From Theropithecus gelada (taxonomy: Eukaryota; Chordata; Mammalia; Primates; Cercopithecidae), in the NCBI RefSeq assembly GCF_003255815.1, contig NC_037680.1, forward strand, positions 17,342,785 to 17,406,784: a stretch of 64,000 nucleotides of DNA, written 5' to 3'. The notes beneath the pieces were generated by a model that did not search any database, was not told the DNA's origin, and worked only from the letters and a program-made list of their open reading frames with translations. Positions 12,292 through 24,150 of the stretch are shown here, in pieces. The position numbers were made by a program, and so were the translations under genes. The stretch's first letter is position 1, and each line of letters opens with the position of its first letter.

Positions 12292-12425
12292 TCATGCATT
12301 CATTCAATATCTATTGAGCTCCAGGTATGTTTCAGGCCTTCTCCTAGATGTTAGAGAAAGAGCAGTAAACTAGCAGTAAACAGACAAAAATTCTGTCCTC
12401 AGTGATCTTATCTTCCAGTGGATAT
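12292..12425 (-). mobile_element. L2 3' end fragment
   Basis: The reverse of the L2 3' end: 'attcattcaatatctattga', 'ctccaggtatgtttcaggcc', 'gtaaacagacaaaaattct', 'tgatcttatcttccagtgga'. Old and noncoding. Confidence 0.75.
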
Positions 12426-12429
12426 CTGA

Positions 12430-13755
12430 GTTGGTTATTAAAAAATTCAACAAAACATTCTTTCAATATCTGGATTTGAGAAAGCCCATTTCTAAGTATA
12501 CTTTCCCAAAAATGATGTTTGAAAAACTAAAACTATTAATATATCTCATTTCCCAATGTATACCTCTTCTTAAATTCAGTGTCTTTTTTTGCAATAACTT
12601 TGTAGGCCATTTAAAAAATCATCCTTATGTTATCTCACAGCTTTTAACATCAGTTTTTATAGGCACTTCCAACATAAATACTTATTACAAACATAGAAAA
12701 TAATTTTGTAACATTACATAAACGGTGGCATTATATATATTCCTGGGGGAGGAATATTTTAATATTTTCCTGACTATTGAAAATTTTAAGGAATTTCAAG
12801 TAGTTTTCACAACCCATTCTCAGTCTAGTAAAATGTGGTTATCAAATCTGATAATCTGATAAAGGATATTTTATATTCTATTCTCCTTGTTTAGTCCTTG
12901 TAAATTAATGTTAGTTTCTATGTTCTGTTTTTCTGGTGTATATTAAGTGCTTATTAATCAAATGCTGGATTCTGTTCAGTGAGGAATTGACACTAACATT
13001 GTCAAAAAAGTGAAAAAGTCTATCACAATTTTATTACACTCAATTTCTTAAAAATATCTCTAATTTAAAGAATTATACTGTTATACAATGCAATAATATA
13101 GAGACAGTCCAGATTTATGAGTTAAATCACACTACTCCTTCAAAGAGAGTTATAAATATTCCAGTTTGCCTACTATTTCGGTCAGGACTATGTCATAATC
13201 AATTATATGACTCAAACATGTTGGAAATTATAAATTTTTAATGAAATACTTCATATAATAAGTAGTCATGATTGGAAATATGTTATTTTAATGAAATATA
13301 AAGTATGTTATTTTAATGAAATGTTCTTTAGGAAAAAGAGGGGTTTTTAAAGTTACGAATATGAATAAAAATAGAAAGACATACCCAAGGGATGCAAAAC
13401 AATCCCCTAATCCACAAAATTCTGTAAATTTGATTATTTTTTATTTCCTATAATTATTTATAATAGCAAATCCTTAGATATGTTTATTTCTAAACATGTA
13501 AATAGTTTAAAATAAGGTAAAATATAGCAGATATTGAACGGATTTTAAAATGCTCAAGGGGGTTTTATTTTAGGCACACTGGTAATCAGGTGAATTTATA
13601 AGTAAGAGAACTGGCCGTGTTCTAAGGCATAATTTTTCCAAAAGCAAAAATTGCAGAACAGACCAAAAGGAAGCAGTGATTCAATACAGCAATTAATAAA
13701 TTGAACACATGTTATATATTTTAAAACAAGAAGTTCTTTAGCAAGTGAAATTAGA
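12430..13755. other. Unassigned AT-rich sequence
   Basis: About 1.3 kb of strongly AT-rich DNA. The open frame at 12431-12703 has a composition expected by chance. 'tatgttattttaatgaaat' occurs twice close together near 13280-13325. Confidence 0.45.
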
Positions 13756-13757
13756 AG

Positions 13758-13992
13758 AAAAATATCAATAGCTAATATGTACTGACGTATTGAACTCCTG
13801 ATCTCTGTTCTAGTCATTTTATATGTAATCATTTTGTCTTTACAACAACCCTCCTGGGTCAGTACTTTTCTATCCCCATTTTGCAGCCAAGTAAACGGAG
13901 TCACAGAAACTCAGAAAAACTTGCTCAAGGTCACTCAACTAGTAAGTTGTGAAACTGGGGCTTTAACTCAGGTATTCTGGCTTCAGAACCCC
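13758..13992 (-). mobile_element. MIR
   Basis: Near-complete MIR read in reverse: 'ttctagtcattttatatgta', 'atccccattttgcagccaag', 'cttgctcaaggtcactcaac', then 'attctggcttcagaacc'. Conserved core present. Confidence 0.9.
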
Positions 13993-14050
13993 TATGATAT
14001 CCCTAATATTATAACAAGCATAAAAATAATATTTAAAATGAAAAACTGTG

Positions 14051-14370
14051 GGACCTGGCATGGTGGATCACACCTGTAATCCCAGCACTTTGGGAGGCCA
14101 AGTCAGGTGGATCGCTTGGTCAGAAGTTAGAGACCAGCCTGTGCAACATGGCCAAACCCCATCTCTACAAAAAACAAAACAAAACAAACAAAATTAGCTG
14201 AGTGTGGCAGCACGTGTCTGTAGTCCCAGCTGCCCGGGACGCTGAGGCAGGAGGATTGATTGAACCTGGGAGGTCAAGGCTGCAGTAAGCTCTGGTTGCA
14301 CCATTGCACTCCAGGCTAGGCAGTAGAGTGAGACCTTGCCCCCCACCACTTAAAAAATAAAATAAAATGA
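14051..14370 (+). mobile_element. AluJ-type
   Basis: Old dimeric Alu starting 'ggacctggcatggtgg', with an A/C-rich linker and a (TAAAA)-like tail. A diverged duplication of about 14 bp (aatgaaaaactgtg at 14037-14050, aatgaaaaactaca at 14371-14384) flanks it. Many CpG positions are decayed. Confidence 0.93.
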
Positions 14371-14454
14371 AATGAAAAACTACAGATACATTAAGTAAAT
14401 TAGTTAAGAGACAATAATGTCTATTATGCCATTTATCATTTGCAAATGAGAAAA

Positions 14455-14492
14455 GGAAGGAAGGAAGGATCAAGAGAAGAAAGAAAGGAAGG
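14455..14492. repeat. Short GGAA/GAAA tract
   Basis: Purine-rich, several GGAAGGAAGG units, degenerate. Confidence 0.7.
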
Positions 14493-14629
14493 TAAGAAAA
14501 ATGTTAGAAATAGAGGAAAAATTATATGATTGTCTACCTAGGAAAACCTTTGGTGTGCAGGTAACCTCAGTAACTGACAATCATTTTAAAGTTTCTAATT
14601 ATACCAGGGTGCATATGTGTGTGTGCCTA

Positions 14630-14860
14630 CAGATAGGCAAGAATATATCTTGTAGATGTAATATATTACATAAGCATTTATATATATTCTATATGTAATA
14701 TATTAAACACATGGATGTGTATATCATATACATTACATGTCATTATATGTGTATATTCATATTATTTATGCATATATCCACACTTGTGTAATACATGTTC
14801 AATAAATATTTGTTGAACAAACAAATTAACGCATATATACATACATACTTTTTGTAAGCT
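14630..14860. repeat. AT-rich low-complexity with TATATG motifs
   Basis: Repeated 'tatatgt/acatata' motifs of both orientations, able to fold back locally. No transposon signature. Confidence 0.6.
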
Positions 14861-14864
14861 ATAC

Positions 14865-16200
14865 ATGCACTATTCAAAATGGTTACCTTCAATAAGGAGG
14901 GCTGGGTTAGGAGGATGAAGGCTTTTACTTTTCCCTTTATACCTTGTGGTATTGTTTGCATTTTCTACCAGCATTTACATATTGCTCCTTACTTTTTCAT
15001 GTCAACTGTAACTATCCAGAAAACAGGACTGTGAGGCTTTTTTGCTGTATACTTATTATATTAAAATATAAAGAAACACAATATTTATTGACTACTTTTA
15101 AAATAACATTAGGAATCTAAGAGAAAACACACCACACCTTGAAATTTACCTGAATTGATTCAGAGCAGTGCAATAAATAAGTTACCCAAAAGAATAAGGT
15201 TGTTATCTTTTTGGTCAAAAGTCTCATCTCATGAATTTCCAATTCTCCAAATTTAAAATAAATGAATGTAAAAGCAGAGGTGAGACCATCACCACAGTTA
15301 GATGATAAATGCAAGCACCTATATCTCTTACTTTTAATCCTGTGTTATATTCCATTAAACTGCTTTCATCTATTCTGTACATCTGTCCTGCCAGCCATGT
15401 AGTCATAATTTAAATATTAAAACTAAAATCCTCTTAGAAGTAATCTTACTTCCTACTTTTCTTTTTGCTTTTCAGTAATTATTGTACCTGTGGGCAGGTG
15501 GTATAAAGGCTATGAAGTATATTAATAGATTTTTTAGTTTCATGATTATCTGATACAAAACTGAAGTGTTACCCTTCTTAAATGTAATCAAGTAAAAATT
15601 AGAGTTTTGATTAACCATTGAGTAAGTCCAGAAACATAATCAGATACTTGCCCATTTTGGCAACCTCTGATTTAGAGTATTTATTGAAATTGAATGGCCT
15701 TATTCTACTAACAAATAAGATATTTGATTTAAGTAGACAAGGAAAACACGATTTTTTTCCATGAAAAGTTTCCTTTTCTCTTATGCAAAGAGATGGGCTA
15801 AAATCTTCTTAATGGTCTAGTAAAACTACTAAGATTTCATATGGAAGGTAAGATGACTTTCAGTAATCTGATGTAAGTTAGAATTTTTATTTTGTCACCC
15901 TCTTCTCAAATCAATCAAAAAGATTTCTTGAACTCTTGAAATACAAGACAACAGGAAGAAGAATCATGATCTCTACCCAGAAATGTTCAGCTCATTTTAA
16001 AAAAATAAGATACAAATAAAAAATAAAAAGTTAAGCTTTCTACTAAAGTATAAAATTGTGCTATACAGACAATAAATCATCATTTTTTTTTCTTTTTTTG
16101 TGATTCTTAAGATTTTTTAAAATCAGTTCCTCTACTTTCTAATGTTGGATTTCCTTGGGGCCCATTTTTTTCATGCTCTTCTTTATACCCCCCATCAGTA
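14865..16200. other. Unassigned sequence
   Basis: No recognised repeat or gene. Minus-strand frames near 15117-15406 have no recognisable domain. Confidence 0.4.
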
Positions 16201-16379
16201 ATCTCATCCTTTCCTATAGTTATGAAACAGTATCACTTCTGGACTTTTCAAATGTATAGATTTAATACAGTCCTCAGACATGATAGCCTGCTGTTATTTG
16301 GTAAACCTTCTTGGATATCTCCAATGTTCCTAAGATTTAAACACCACAAACTCTTGATCATCTCTTTTCTATAGCAAAC

Positions 16380-16760
16380 TGCTTTACCTGCATCCTTTCT
16401 AGCCTCAGCTACTAAAGCCAGAAATCTGACAATCATCCCTCACAAGCTGACATTTCTCCCTAACACCTATGTCTAATCCATCATGAAGGCCTATCACTTT
16501 CCAAAATATGACCTGACTCCATCCACTTCTCTCTTTGCACTTTTGTTGTTTACTTAAGTTCCTAACATTTCCTTTTTTTTTTTTTTTGACCTTCCTTTCT
16601 TCTCCATTCCATTCTCCACACAGCAGCTGAAATGACTGATTTAAAGTAAAAATCTCTGAGGTGACTCTCTTAAAAGTCTTCAAAGGTATCTCATTACAGT
16701 TAAGATAAAATATGAAAAACATTTGATTCATATTCCTTGTGATCTTTATGTCTCAAAATC
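16380..16760 (+). mobile_element. L2 coding-region fragment
   Basis: Weak but ordered match to the L2 ORF: 'tctgacaatcatccctcaca', 'gtctaatccatcatgaaggc', 'aaaatatgacctgactccat', 'attctccacacagcagctga', 'aaagtcttcaaaggtatctc'. Interrupted by a T-rich run at 16571-16588. No intact frame. It may start earlier, near 16200. Confidence 0.6.
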
Positions 16761-16879
16761 ATTATTTTTTTCATGAAACTGATTATAATTTGTTAACATT
16801 AATGCATTTTATATGAGTGGTCTTTATTTTTGGTTTAATTTTATACTTTTCTATTTGTTTAATCACCCCCTAGTATACA

Positions 16880-16947
16880 TTAAGTTCCATGTATAAGAGA
16901 TCATGGTTCTTTATACACATAATCTCATTTAATACTCAAGATAACCC
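16880..16947 (-). mobile_element. MIR, part 1 (split by LTR)
   Basis: Reversed MIR core 'ctttatacacataatctcat', 'ttaatactcaagataaccc', broken at 16947 by the LTR and resuming at 17382. Confidence 0.75.
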
Positions 16948-17381
16948 TGATGTGGTTTGGATCTGTGTCCCCACCCAAATCTCATCTTCAGTTGTAATTC
17001 TCAATATTGGAGGTAGGGCCTGGTGAGAGGTGATTGGATCATGGTTGGGGAGATCCTTCATGAATGGTTTAGCATCATCTCTTTGGTGCCATTCTTGTGA
17101 AAGATTTCTCATGAGATCTGGTTGTTTAAAACAGTGTGGCATCTTCCTCCCTTTCATCTCCTCCCTTTCTGCTCCAGATATGTGAAGTGCTGGCTCCCAC
17201 TTTGCTTTCCACCATGATTATATGTTTCCTGAGGCCTCCACAGAAGTTGAGCAGATGGCAGCAGCATCATGCTTCCTGTATAGCCTGCAGAACCATGAAC
17301 CAATTCAACCTCTTTTCTTTATAAATTACCCAGTCTCAAGTATTTCTTTATAGCAATGTGAGAATGGACTAATACAAACCC
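16943..17381 (+). mobile_element. MaLR solo LTR (MST/THE1-type) with 5-bp TSD
   Basis: LTR body 16948-17376, starting 'tgatgtggtttggatctgtg' and ending 'gagaatggactaataca'. Contains 'ctcatgagatctggttgttt' and 'cctgaggcctccacagaag'. Flanked by AACCC at 16943-16947 and 17377-17381. No internal region; it is a solitary LTR left by recombination. TG...CA ends and the 5-bp duplication fit the MaLR family. Open frames through it are meaningless. Confidence 0.95.
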
Positions 17382-17480
17382 TATTTTATTTATCATCCAA
17401 GTTTTACAGATAAGGAAAGTATGACTCGGGGAAGATGAGTGACTTTCCTGAGGACACACATCTAATACAATGAAAAACCA
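17382..17480 (-). mobile_element. MIR, part 2
   Basis: 'ccaagttttacagataagga' and 'gtgactttcctgaggacaca' continue the reversed MIR interrupted at 16947. Confidence 0.75.
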
Positions 17481-17769
17481 GATTTAAAAAGACCTTTTGG
17501 AAGCTAAGATTTATATGGTTATTTGTAATGTTGTGTCATCATCCCCTACAACCCACTTCTGATTGGAAACATTCAAAATCCCAGTTATACTAGGGAACTC
17601 CCTCTTGAAAATTATTAACAAGCTAAAATCATCATGAAGGAAAGTCTTAAAAGTGTCAAATGTCAAACAAATTTTTAATTGCATGATTATGAGGGAAGTA
17701 GGATAAGAAACCAGTTACTCCATATTTTTAGGGGATATATTTTCATACATAGAAAACTTAAGTGCTAAG

Positions 17770-17905
17770 AGCTTTAAAGAAAGACAGACCCAAATCCCAG
17801 TTCCTCCGTTTCAGTTTTGTAATATGTAAATGATTTTAGAATTTAAGAATTAAATTAGATAATATGTATGAAGCATTTAGCATAGTCTTACACTAAAATA
17901 CAACA
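17770..17905 (+). mobile_element. MIR fragment
   Basis: 'gacccaaatcccagttcct', 'tttcagttttgtaatatgta', 'ttaaattagataatatgtat', 'gaagcatttagcatag' follow MIR in the forward sense, with an internal deletion. Confidence 0.65.
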
Positions 17906-18510
17906 TTGTTGTATTAATTAGTCATTTTTTTCAGCACACTGCACAATCATCTATTAGGAGAAGTGGCACAAGAGAATGTGTTCTCTGTTTTAAGTCAGAG
18001 GGTTCTCTTGGTCAAGTAGCAGTGAACATGGAATAACTGCAATTATGCAAGATGGAATCTTCCAGCGGATCTGGGATGACCCTCCAGTTCCCTCCACAAT
18101 CCGTGAGGAACTTTACAGATGAGTTAGTTCATAGATTTTTCAGGCCCTGACCCTATCACAGTTGTTATTATAGAGATCCTTTCTATTCTATTCGATATCC
18201 TTGATTCTCTCCTTTAGTGTCTTTCCAGGACTGGTTCACGCCTTGCTTTTTCCAGCCCTCCTCAGGGACTATTGTTCTGATACCTAGGTCTTTGATCCTC
18301 TTGTGTGGAGGTTGTTCTCCAGGGCTGCCTGCCTGAACTGAGACATATTATTTAAGGGAATACACTTCTGGGCTCTACTCTGTGGTCCTGCTGAGAAACA
18401 CTCCTCCAGTGTAGTGATCATGTTAGAAATCACCAGTTGTCAGAAATCATGTTTTTGGAAACCTCGCTTTGCTGCTTATACTCCACACCACTTCCCCATT
18501 CTGTAACTAT
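17906..18510. other. Unassigned sequence
   Basis: No repeat or gene recognised; moderately mixed base composition. Confidence 0.4.
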
Positions 18511-18525
18511 AAAACAGGAGGTAGG

Positions 18526-18834
18526 GGCCGGGAGCGGTGGCTCACGCCTGTAATTCCAGCACTTTGGGAGGCCGAAGAGGGCAGATCACAAGGTCAGGAT
18601 ATCGAGACCATCCTGGCTAACACGGTGAAACCCCGTCTCTACTAAAAATACAAAAATAATTATCCGGGCATGGTGGCGGGTGCCTTGTAGTCCCAGCTGC
18701 TCGGGAGGCTGAGGCAGAAGAATGGTGTGAACCGGGGAGACAGAGCTTGCAGTGAGCTGAGATCGCGCCACTGCACTCCAGCCTCCACGACAGAGCGAAA
18801 CTCCATCTCAAAAACAAACAAACAAATAAACAAA
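18526..18834 (+). mobile_element. AluY-like with 15-bp TSD
   Basis: Starts 'ggccgggagcggtggctcac'. Carries AluY-like 'atcgagaccatcctggctaa' and 'cagagcttgcagtgagctga'. The tail is (AAAC)n-like. Exact duplication aaaacaggaggtagg at 18511-18525 and 18835-18849. It lacks the Old World monkey bases seen at 52.7 kb, so it is probably an older catarrhine insertion. Confidence 0.95.
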
Positions 18835-18849
18835 AAAACAGGAGGTAGG

Positions 18850-20370
18850 TCCTGATGTCCACCTGTGTACCATATATGCATGTTGTAATGAGATCCTGTT
18901 CAATTCATTTATTCCATAATGTGATGTCATTAACTTCTTTGCTAATTAACCCTTATTAAAAGGATTAAAATTCTGAAGACCCAAGACATACACAATGGAC
19001 ACTTACAGAAGAAAATGCTTGGGGGTAGGGAGAACTTCTAATATCCCTCCAGAATATAGCTGGCATATTCAAAAGTAGTTAATTAATGCCAGAAGGTTTA
19101 AAAAAAAAAAAACCCACAGGGAAACTGTCGTTTCTTTAGAACTGATGTTAAGATTAACTAATTAGGAATTGAAATCACTAAAAATACTTTGGGAAATAAT
19201 TTTTAAATGCTCGTTTGTGTTGCTGGCTGTGGGGGAAATCCAAGAAAGGGAATCAGACTCTGGAGCCCTGACAATTTATCTGCAATTGGTATTCTGTCAT
19301 TTCTGGTGACCCTGGTCTCATTTCCAAATGCCATCCCTTTCCTTTGTGATGCATAATCCCTACCCAACAGGGATACTTCTCCAGCCTGTTGTCTGTATCC
19401 ATCATGCCTTATTGCCCCGTCACAGATCTATCCTCCCCTGGTCAGACCACCTCTTGCTGACCACTCTTGCCTACTCCTTTGCAGTCCTCTTTGCAGGACT
19501 CCTTAGAGTCCTCTTTCTAGGTCTAGTGTCACAGGGCACAGAATGAGGAGTTAGACACTCCTCACCCATGAACTTCCACCATGCCTTTCCCAACATATCC
19601 ATGTGCATTCATTTCATAGGTGGATGCTGCCAGGTTAGTAACTTGCTTTCTTCTTTGTAACTATCTGTGAAAGCAAATGAATAAGTGACAAGCAAGACTT
19701 ACGGAGAAAGAGGGAATGAACTTGTGAGTCCATGATCCCTCTCCCTTAATGTTCAAAGTTATTAAAACAAGTCAATGAACTGGCAAGGGTATAGTTAAAG
19801 CAAGAGTATAACTAAGAACAATAGGTCCCCTGAGAGGTCACTTAATTATAAGGGTAGAAGGAATCTGGAAGCATAAGTATGTATTTTTATCAAAGCAATG
19901 GGTGATCTGAGAGTACTAGTCTCACCCACACACAATATAATAAATTATATTATTACTAGCATAATTAATTCTGATAATGTGAGTGTACTTTATAGACCAC
20001 AGCAGGGTGTGGGCTCTGAATTGAAAAAGCTTCTACCACTCATGATACTATTGTTACTAGGACAATTTAACCAAGATCCATAACTAGAAGGAATATGGAG
20101 CCATCAATAGTAGATGTCTTGATCCATTGATGATGGCAAATGGGGATTGAGAGAGGGTGGTCATGAAGGTGTTCACCTTCAAGGGGGACATCAATTCCTG
20201 CTCCCCCGGGGGAAGCAGCATAAGAGCAATGGTGAGACATGGTTCATCAACATGTATACACTCTCCTGGGACATGTCAGAGATATTTGGGGAGAGAAACT
20301 CCTGGAAATATTAACAGCTTTTTCTAATAAGATAGATAGAGACCAAAATCCTTATAATTTATAATAATGT
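18850..20370. other. Unassigned sequence
   Basis: No recognised family. An A run lies at 19099-19111. Pyrimidine-rich text near 19320-19540 loosely recalls L2 coding sequence, but not enough to call. Confidence 0.4.
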
Positions 20371-20373
20371 AAA

Positions 20374-20400
20374 CGTGTGTGTGTGTGTGTATGTGTGTGT
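20374..20400. repeat. (GT)n microsatellite
   Basis: 'cgtgtgtgtgtgtgtgtatg' then more GT units. Confidence 0.9.
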
Positions 20401-20446
20401 TTTATCTAAGAGCTAGTGAAATTTCCTTATACCCATACTCTTTTTC

Positions 20447-20534
20447 TCGAACTTGAACTCCTGACCTCAGGTGATCCACCTACCTCGGCCTCCCAAAGTG
20501 CTGGGATTACAGGTGTGAGTCATCACACCCGGCT
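20447..20534 (-). mobile_element. Alu fragment keeping only the 5' head
   Basis: Reversed Alu from 'gaactcctgacctcaggtga' to 'cacacccggct', corresponding to about the first 85 bases of Alu. The A-linker, right arm and tail are missing. Confidence 0.9.
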
Positions 20535-20694
20535 GACCCTTAATCTTTTCTAAGAACACTTGAACCTAAAAAAAACCCATGATTTTCTCCAGTGATACTA
20601 TTGCCTTGGTATGGGAGAAACCATTAGTTGCTGATTATGTTTAACAATAATTGAATTTTTATTGCGTATATGGTTTCCCTGAATAGATACTACA

Positions 20695-21010
20695 TTTTTC
20701 TGTCTTCCTTGCAAGTATGTATGGCCATGTAATTAAGTTCTGACCAATGAGATAAAACCAGAGTTTTTATGTAGGAAACTACCAAAAGTTTTCAGGAACC
20801 TACTCTGAGACAGCTGACATATGCCCTTGTTTCTTCTTCTCTATGCTTTCCTTCATCCTCCTATCAGAAACATCATGCCACTATCTCGGACAATAAGGAT
20901 GAGGACCATACCTGGAGACAGTAGAGCACTGAGGCAAGGAGTTTGTGTTCATGGGGCAGAGAGCCACCATACCAGCCCTGGAAAACAGGAGATGGCATTT
21001 CCAGACATTT
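20695..21010. repeat. Dispersed mammalian repeat, family unassigned
   Basis: 'tatggccatgtaattaagtt', 'ctgaccaatgagataaaacc' and 'gacaataaggatgaggacca...ccataccagccctgg' follow a pattern I recognise as recurrent in mammalian genomes ('ggccatgtgac..ctggccaatgagat', 'accatgaggatgaaggccac'). I cannot name the family securely. Confidence 0.45.
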
Positions 21011-22010
21011 TCACATATCTGGCACCTGGACTGGGGTGGGTAGAAAACTGGGAGGTGAATGGGCATCGCTTTGTGGCCTTTTCATGGAAGGTGGCTTAGC
21101 CAAACTATCTTCTGGCTTTTCTTCTATCCCGCCAATTACTCCTTCTTCATCATCTTAAATGGACCACTTTCCTCAGCTTTCTAGCCATTTCCCAAGGGTC
21201 TGCCCTTTTGATCCTATGTATTTGACTCCTTCCTCTACAGTCTCTCCCCAGGTAAATTACCTCCGAAGGCTGCTAAGTGACCTAGCTCTGCCTAGAATGG
21301 AATTAAACACTTTTGCAACATAATTCCAAGCTTTCCTTCCTCTTCTCTCCCCAGAAATCCAACAGCACTTTGGAGTAAAAATATACATTGAAATTCCCCA
21401 GCTTTTATTTAGGCTCCCCTCTCTGAAATAACCTGCTTCTCCTTTCAGTCGTATGTGAACATGTGTGCCCAGTGTTCAACACGGTCAGTCCTCAATGAAT
21501 ATTAGTTTCAAGACAGAAATAAAATTCTTGTCTTTTTGGCTTGGTGAGAGTATTCAATATGCCCTGAAAGAACTAAGCAGCACCACTTCCTGCCTTCCTA
21601 ATAGTTAACCTTGTGCTTGTATTTACTAGAACACATATGATATTGTATTAGACTTGGTTGCCTGTCTGTCCTTTTTCCCTTATCCTTTGAGCAAAGATTA
21701 CAAAAACGACCATCCCAGGGGTCAAATCATGCTGCTGACTGGTTTGGTCATCACAATATTACTAAACAATTAAATTGGAAGGATCTGGCAGCCACTATCC
21801 AATATCTCAAGACCCAGCCCTCTCTATTATCTTATTCTTGCTTTTCATATATTCACAAATAAGTTCCTGCCCCAACCTCCACTTTCCAGACCCTTAGAGA
21901 ACAAAGACCAGTCCTTAATAATCACAGTCCCTATAAATGGGCACTCAATAAGTGCCAAGGGGAAATGAGATAAAACCTTCTTTGGTGTTTCTACCCTACC
22001 TAGGGCCTAA
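21011..22010. other. Unassigned sequence
   Basis: Pyrimidine-rich in places. A possible plus-strand L2 tail ('gggcactcaataagtgccaa' near 21940) is too short to call. Confidence 0.35.
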
Positions 22011-22013
22011 GCT

Positions 22014-22082
22014 GAAATAAATAAATAAATAAATGAAAGAAAGAAAGAAAGAAAGAAAAAAGGAAGAAAAGAAAAAAAGAGA
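22014..22082. repeat. (AAAT)n(GAAA)n compound microsatellite
   Basis: Five AAAT-type units pass directly into GAAA units and then an irregular purine run. Confidence 0.95.
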
Positions 22083-22789
22083 GTTACAGTGTATCTCTGG
22101 AGTATTTGCATTTTAACAGATTTCAACACTGCAAAACCTTCAATACTTCCTCAACATAAGTATTTAAGAATAGAGCTCTTTTAAGGTACACCACAACTAG
22201 ATACAGGTTGAGTATCCCTCATCTGAAAGGCTAGGGACCAGAAGTGTTTTGGATGATTTTTTCAGATTTTGGAATATTAGCATATACATAATGAGATATC
22301 TTGGGAATGGGACCCAAATCTAAACACAAAATTTATATTTTATATACACCTTACACACCGAGCTTGCAGGTAATTTTATACATTTTCAATAATTGTGTGC
22401 ATGAAACAATGTTTGTGTACAGTGAAGCCTCAGAAAGCTAAAAGTGTCACTATCTCCCACCCACATGGACAATCAGTGGTTGTTTGGCATCACCATCTTT
22501 CCTAACTCTGAATTTATGTGCTACCGATAAGCAATCGTTTTCTTATACTTATTCACACATATGTATTTAACAGTAAAAAATATGACACACCATTAATACA
22601 GTAGAAAGATACCGTGTTCAGGGTAACTAAGCAGCACCGTAGCATCACCACAATACCTGCATCAGCTACTGGAAACAGCAACAGCAAACAACGGCAGGCT
22701 TTCAGTTTCCACGCATGATGCTGTGTTTCAATTACAAAGGTTATTGTAGGTTATTGTACACTGTACTTATTTTTATATTTTTTTTAGGT

Positions 22790-24150
22790 GAGAAGAAACA
22801 TCAGAGACATTTGAGGGGCCACGAAGTGAGTTTTCTAGGAATGAGGAGGCGTTCTGTTGGATGGCTTTTTAAAATGTTTTCTCCACAGTAATCTGCTTCA
22901 TTTACAATAATTTACAATAATTTTTGTCTTAGAAGTCTCCCTTTGATTTTATAAACTGACATGATTTCTTGCTCTGTTATAAATGCATGTTGTTCTAGTC
23001 CTTCAATAAGATCATCACACATTTTCACCATGTCATCTATAGGCACTCTTTCTGCAGTGTTAATATCTTATCATCACTATTACAGTATCATGATTACCTT
23101 GATTCAGAACCATTTCAGCTATTTCACCATCGGTCAATAAAAAAACAACTAGAGCCTCCTTACCCATGTTAAAAACATTTTTGATATCCACTTCTTCCAG
23201 CTTACTGATAGATTCTGAAGGTAGCCAGTCTGGGCGACAAGAGCAGAATTCTGTTTCCAAAACAAAAAACAACAACAACAAAAATTTTGTATTTACTCTT
23301 CATTGATCTAAGGATTCCCTGCCAACAGGGCTAAATCAACAAAATCACATTTTGTTGAAAGTATATGATATGAATATTATTTTTGATGAGAATTTCAGCT
23401 GGGTCATGACACACAGTTGTCAAAGAATAACAAAATCTTGCAGCCATCATCTAGCCCACCTTCCTTGTAGTGAGCACAAGCTACTGGTACAAAATATTTG
23501 TGAAACCAATCAGAAAAGATATCCCGAGACCTGCCTTTTTGTTAGAGTAACAATGGACTGGTAAGAAATTCCTTTTCTGAAAACAGTGAGGACACAAGCT
23601 TTTGCCTATCACATGTCTGCTACATTAGCACATCCCAGCACAATTGTTCTGTCTTTGGCATCCTTAATTCCTTTAGGGGCTGTCTCACCTGCTGTAGACC
23701 ATGTCTTTCTGGGACAGTCATGCCAAAACTGTGATGAACTGAAAATTGAAGGGAACTGTGTTTTATAGAATGTAAAGGAAACAAGTCAGTATTAAGACTT
23801 GTTCCAATGTCAGATTTTCATCAGCAATGACCTTGGCAAACTCACCAATGAATTTCTCTGCTGCTTTGTGATCAGCAGACGCTTTATTACCACAAATCTT
23901 TTAAAATGTAATGGCGTGTCTTTAGTTAAGTTTCTGCAACCAGCCTGTTGAATATTCACAGTGCCCTTCAATTTTCAGTTCGTCATGATAGATCTTCACT
24001 TGTTTCATGAGAACATACCATTAAGTGGCATGTGTTCACTCCTATGTAGATGTATCTCTACACATTTGAGATCTTTACTTTTAACATTGTGCAGTGTATT
24101 TCCACTTTTCATTAACTTCTCTTTCTCTTGTGGTTTCATATCTTCACTCA
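22790..24150 (-). pseudogene. Tigger transposase relic
   Basis: Read on the minus strand, fragments follow Tigger transposase in order. Near 24140-24020: 'KSGNTLHNVKSKDLKCVEI'. Near 23985-23935: DELKIEGHCEYSTGWLQ (CENP-B-type DNA-binding region). Near 23900-23810: ASADHKAAEKFIGEFAKVI and ADENLTLEQV. Near 23705-23560: parts of the DDE core. Then 'ILRSMKSKYK' (about 23320-23290), 'LEEVDIKNVFN' (about 23205-23170), 'LTDGEIAEMVLNQG' (about 23136-23095) and a C-terminal tail near 22880. Several frameshifts and stops. The N-terminal residues and about 100 residues before 'SKLEEVD' are gone. It cannot encode an active enzyme. Confidence 0.85.
23222..23285 (+). mobile_element. Severely truncated Alu tail inside Tigger
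   Basis: 'gccagtctgggcgacaagag' followed by 'ctgtttccaaaac' and an (AAC)n tail matches the last 35 or so bases of Alu plus its A-rich tail. It sits exactly where about 100 transposase residues are missing. Confidence 0.75.
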
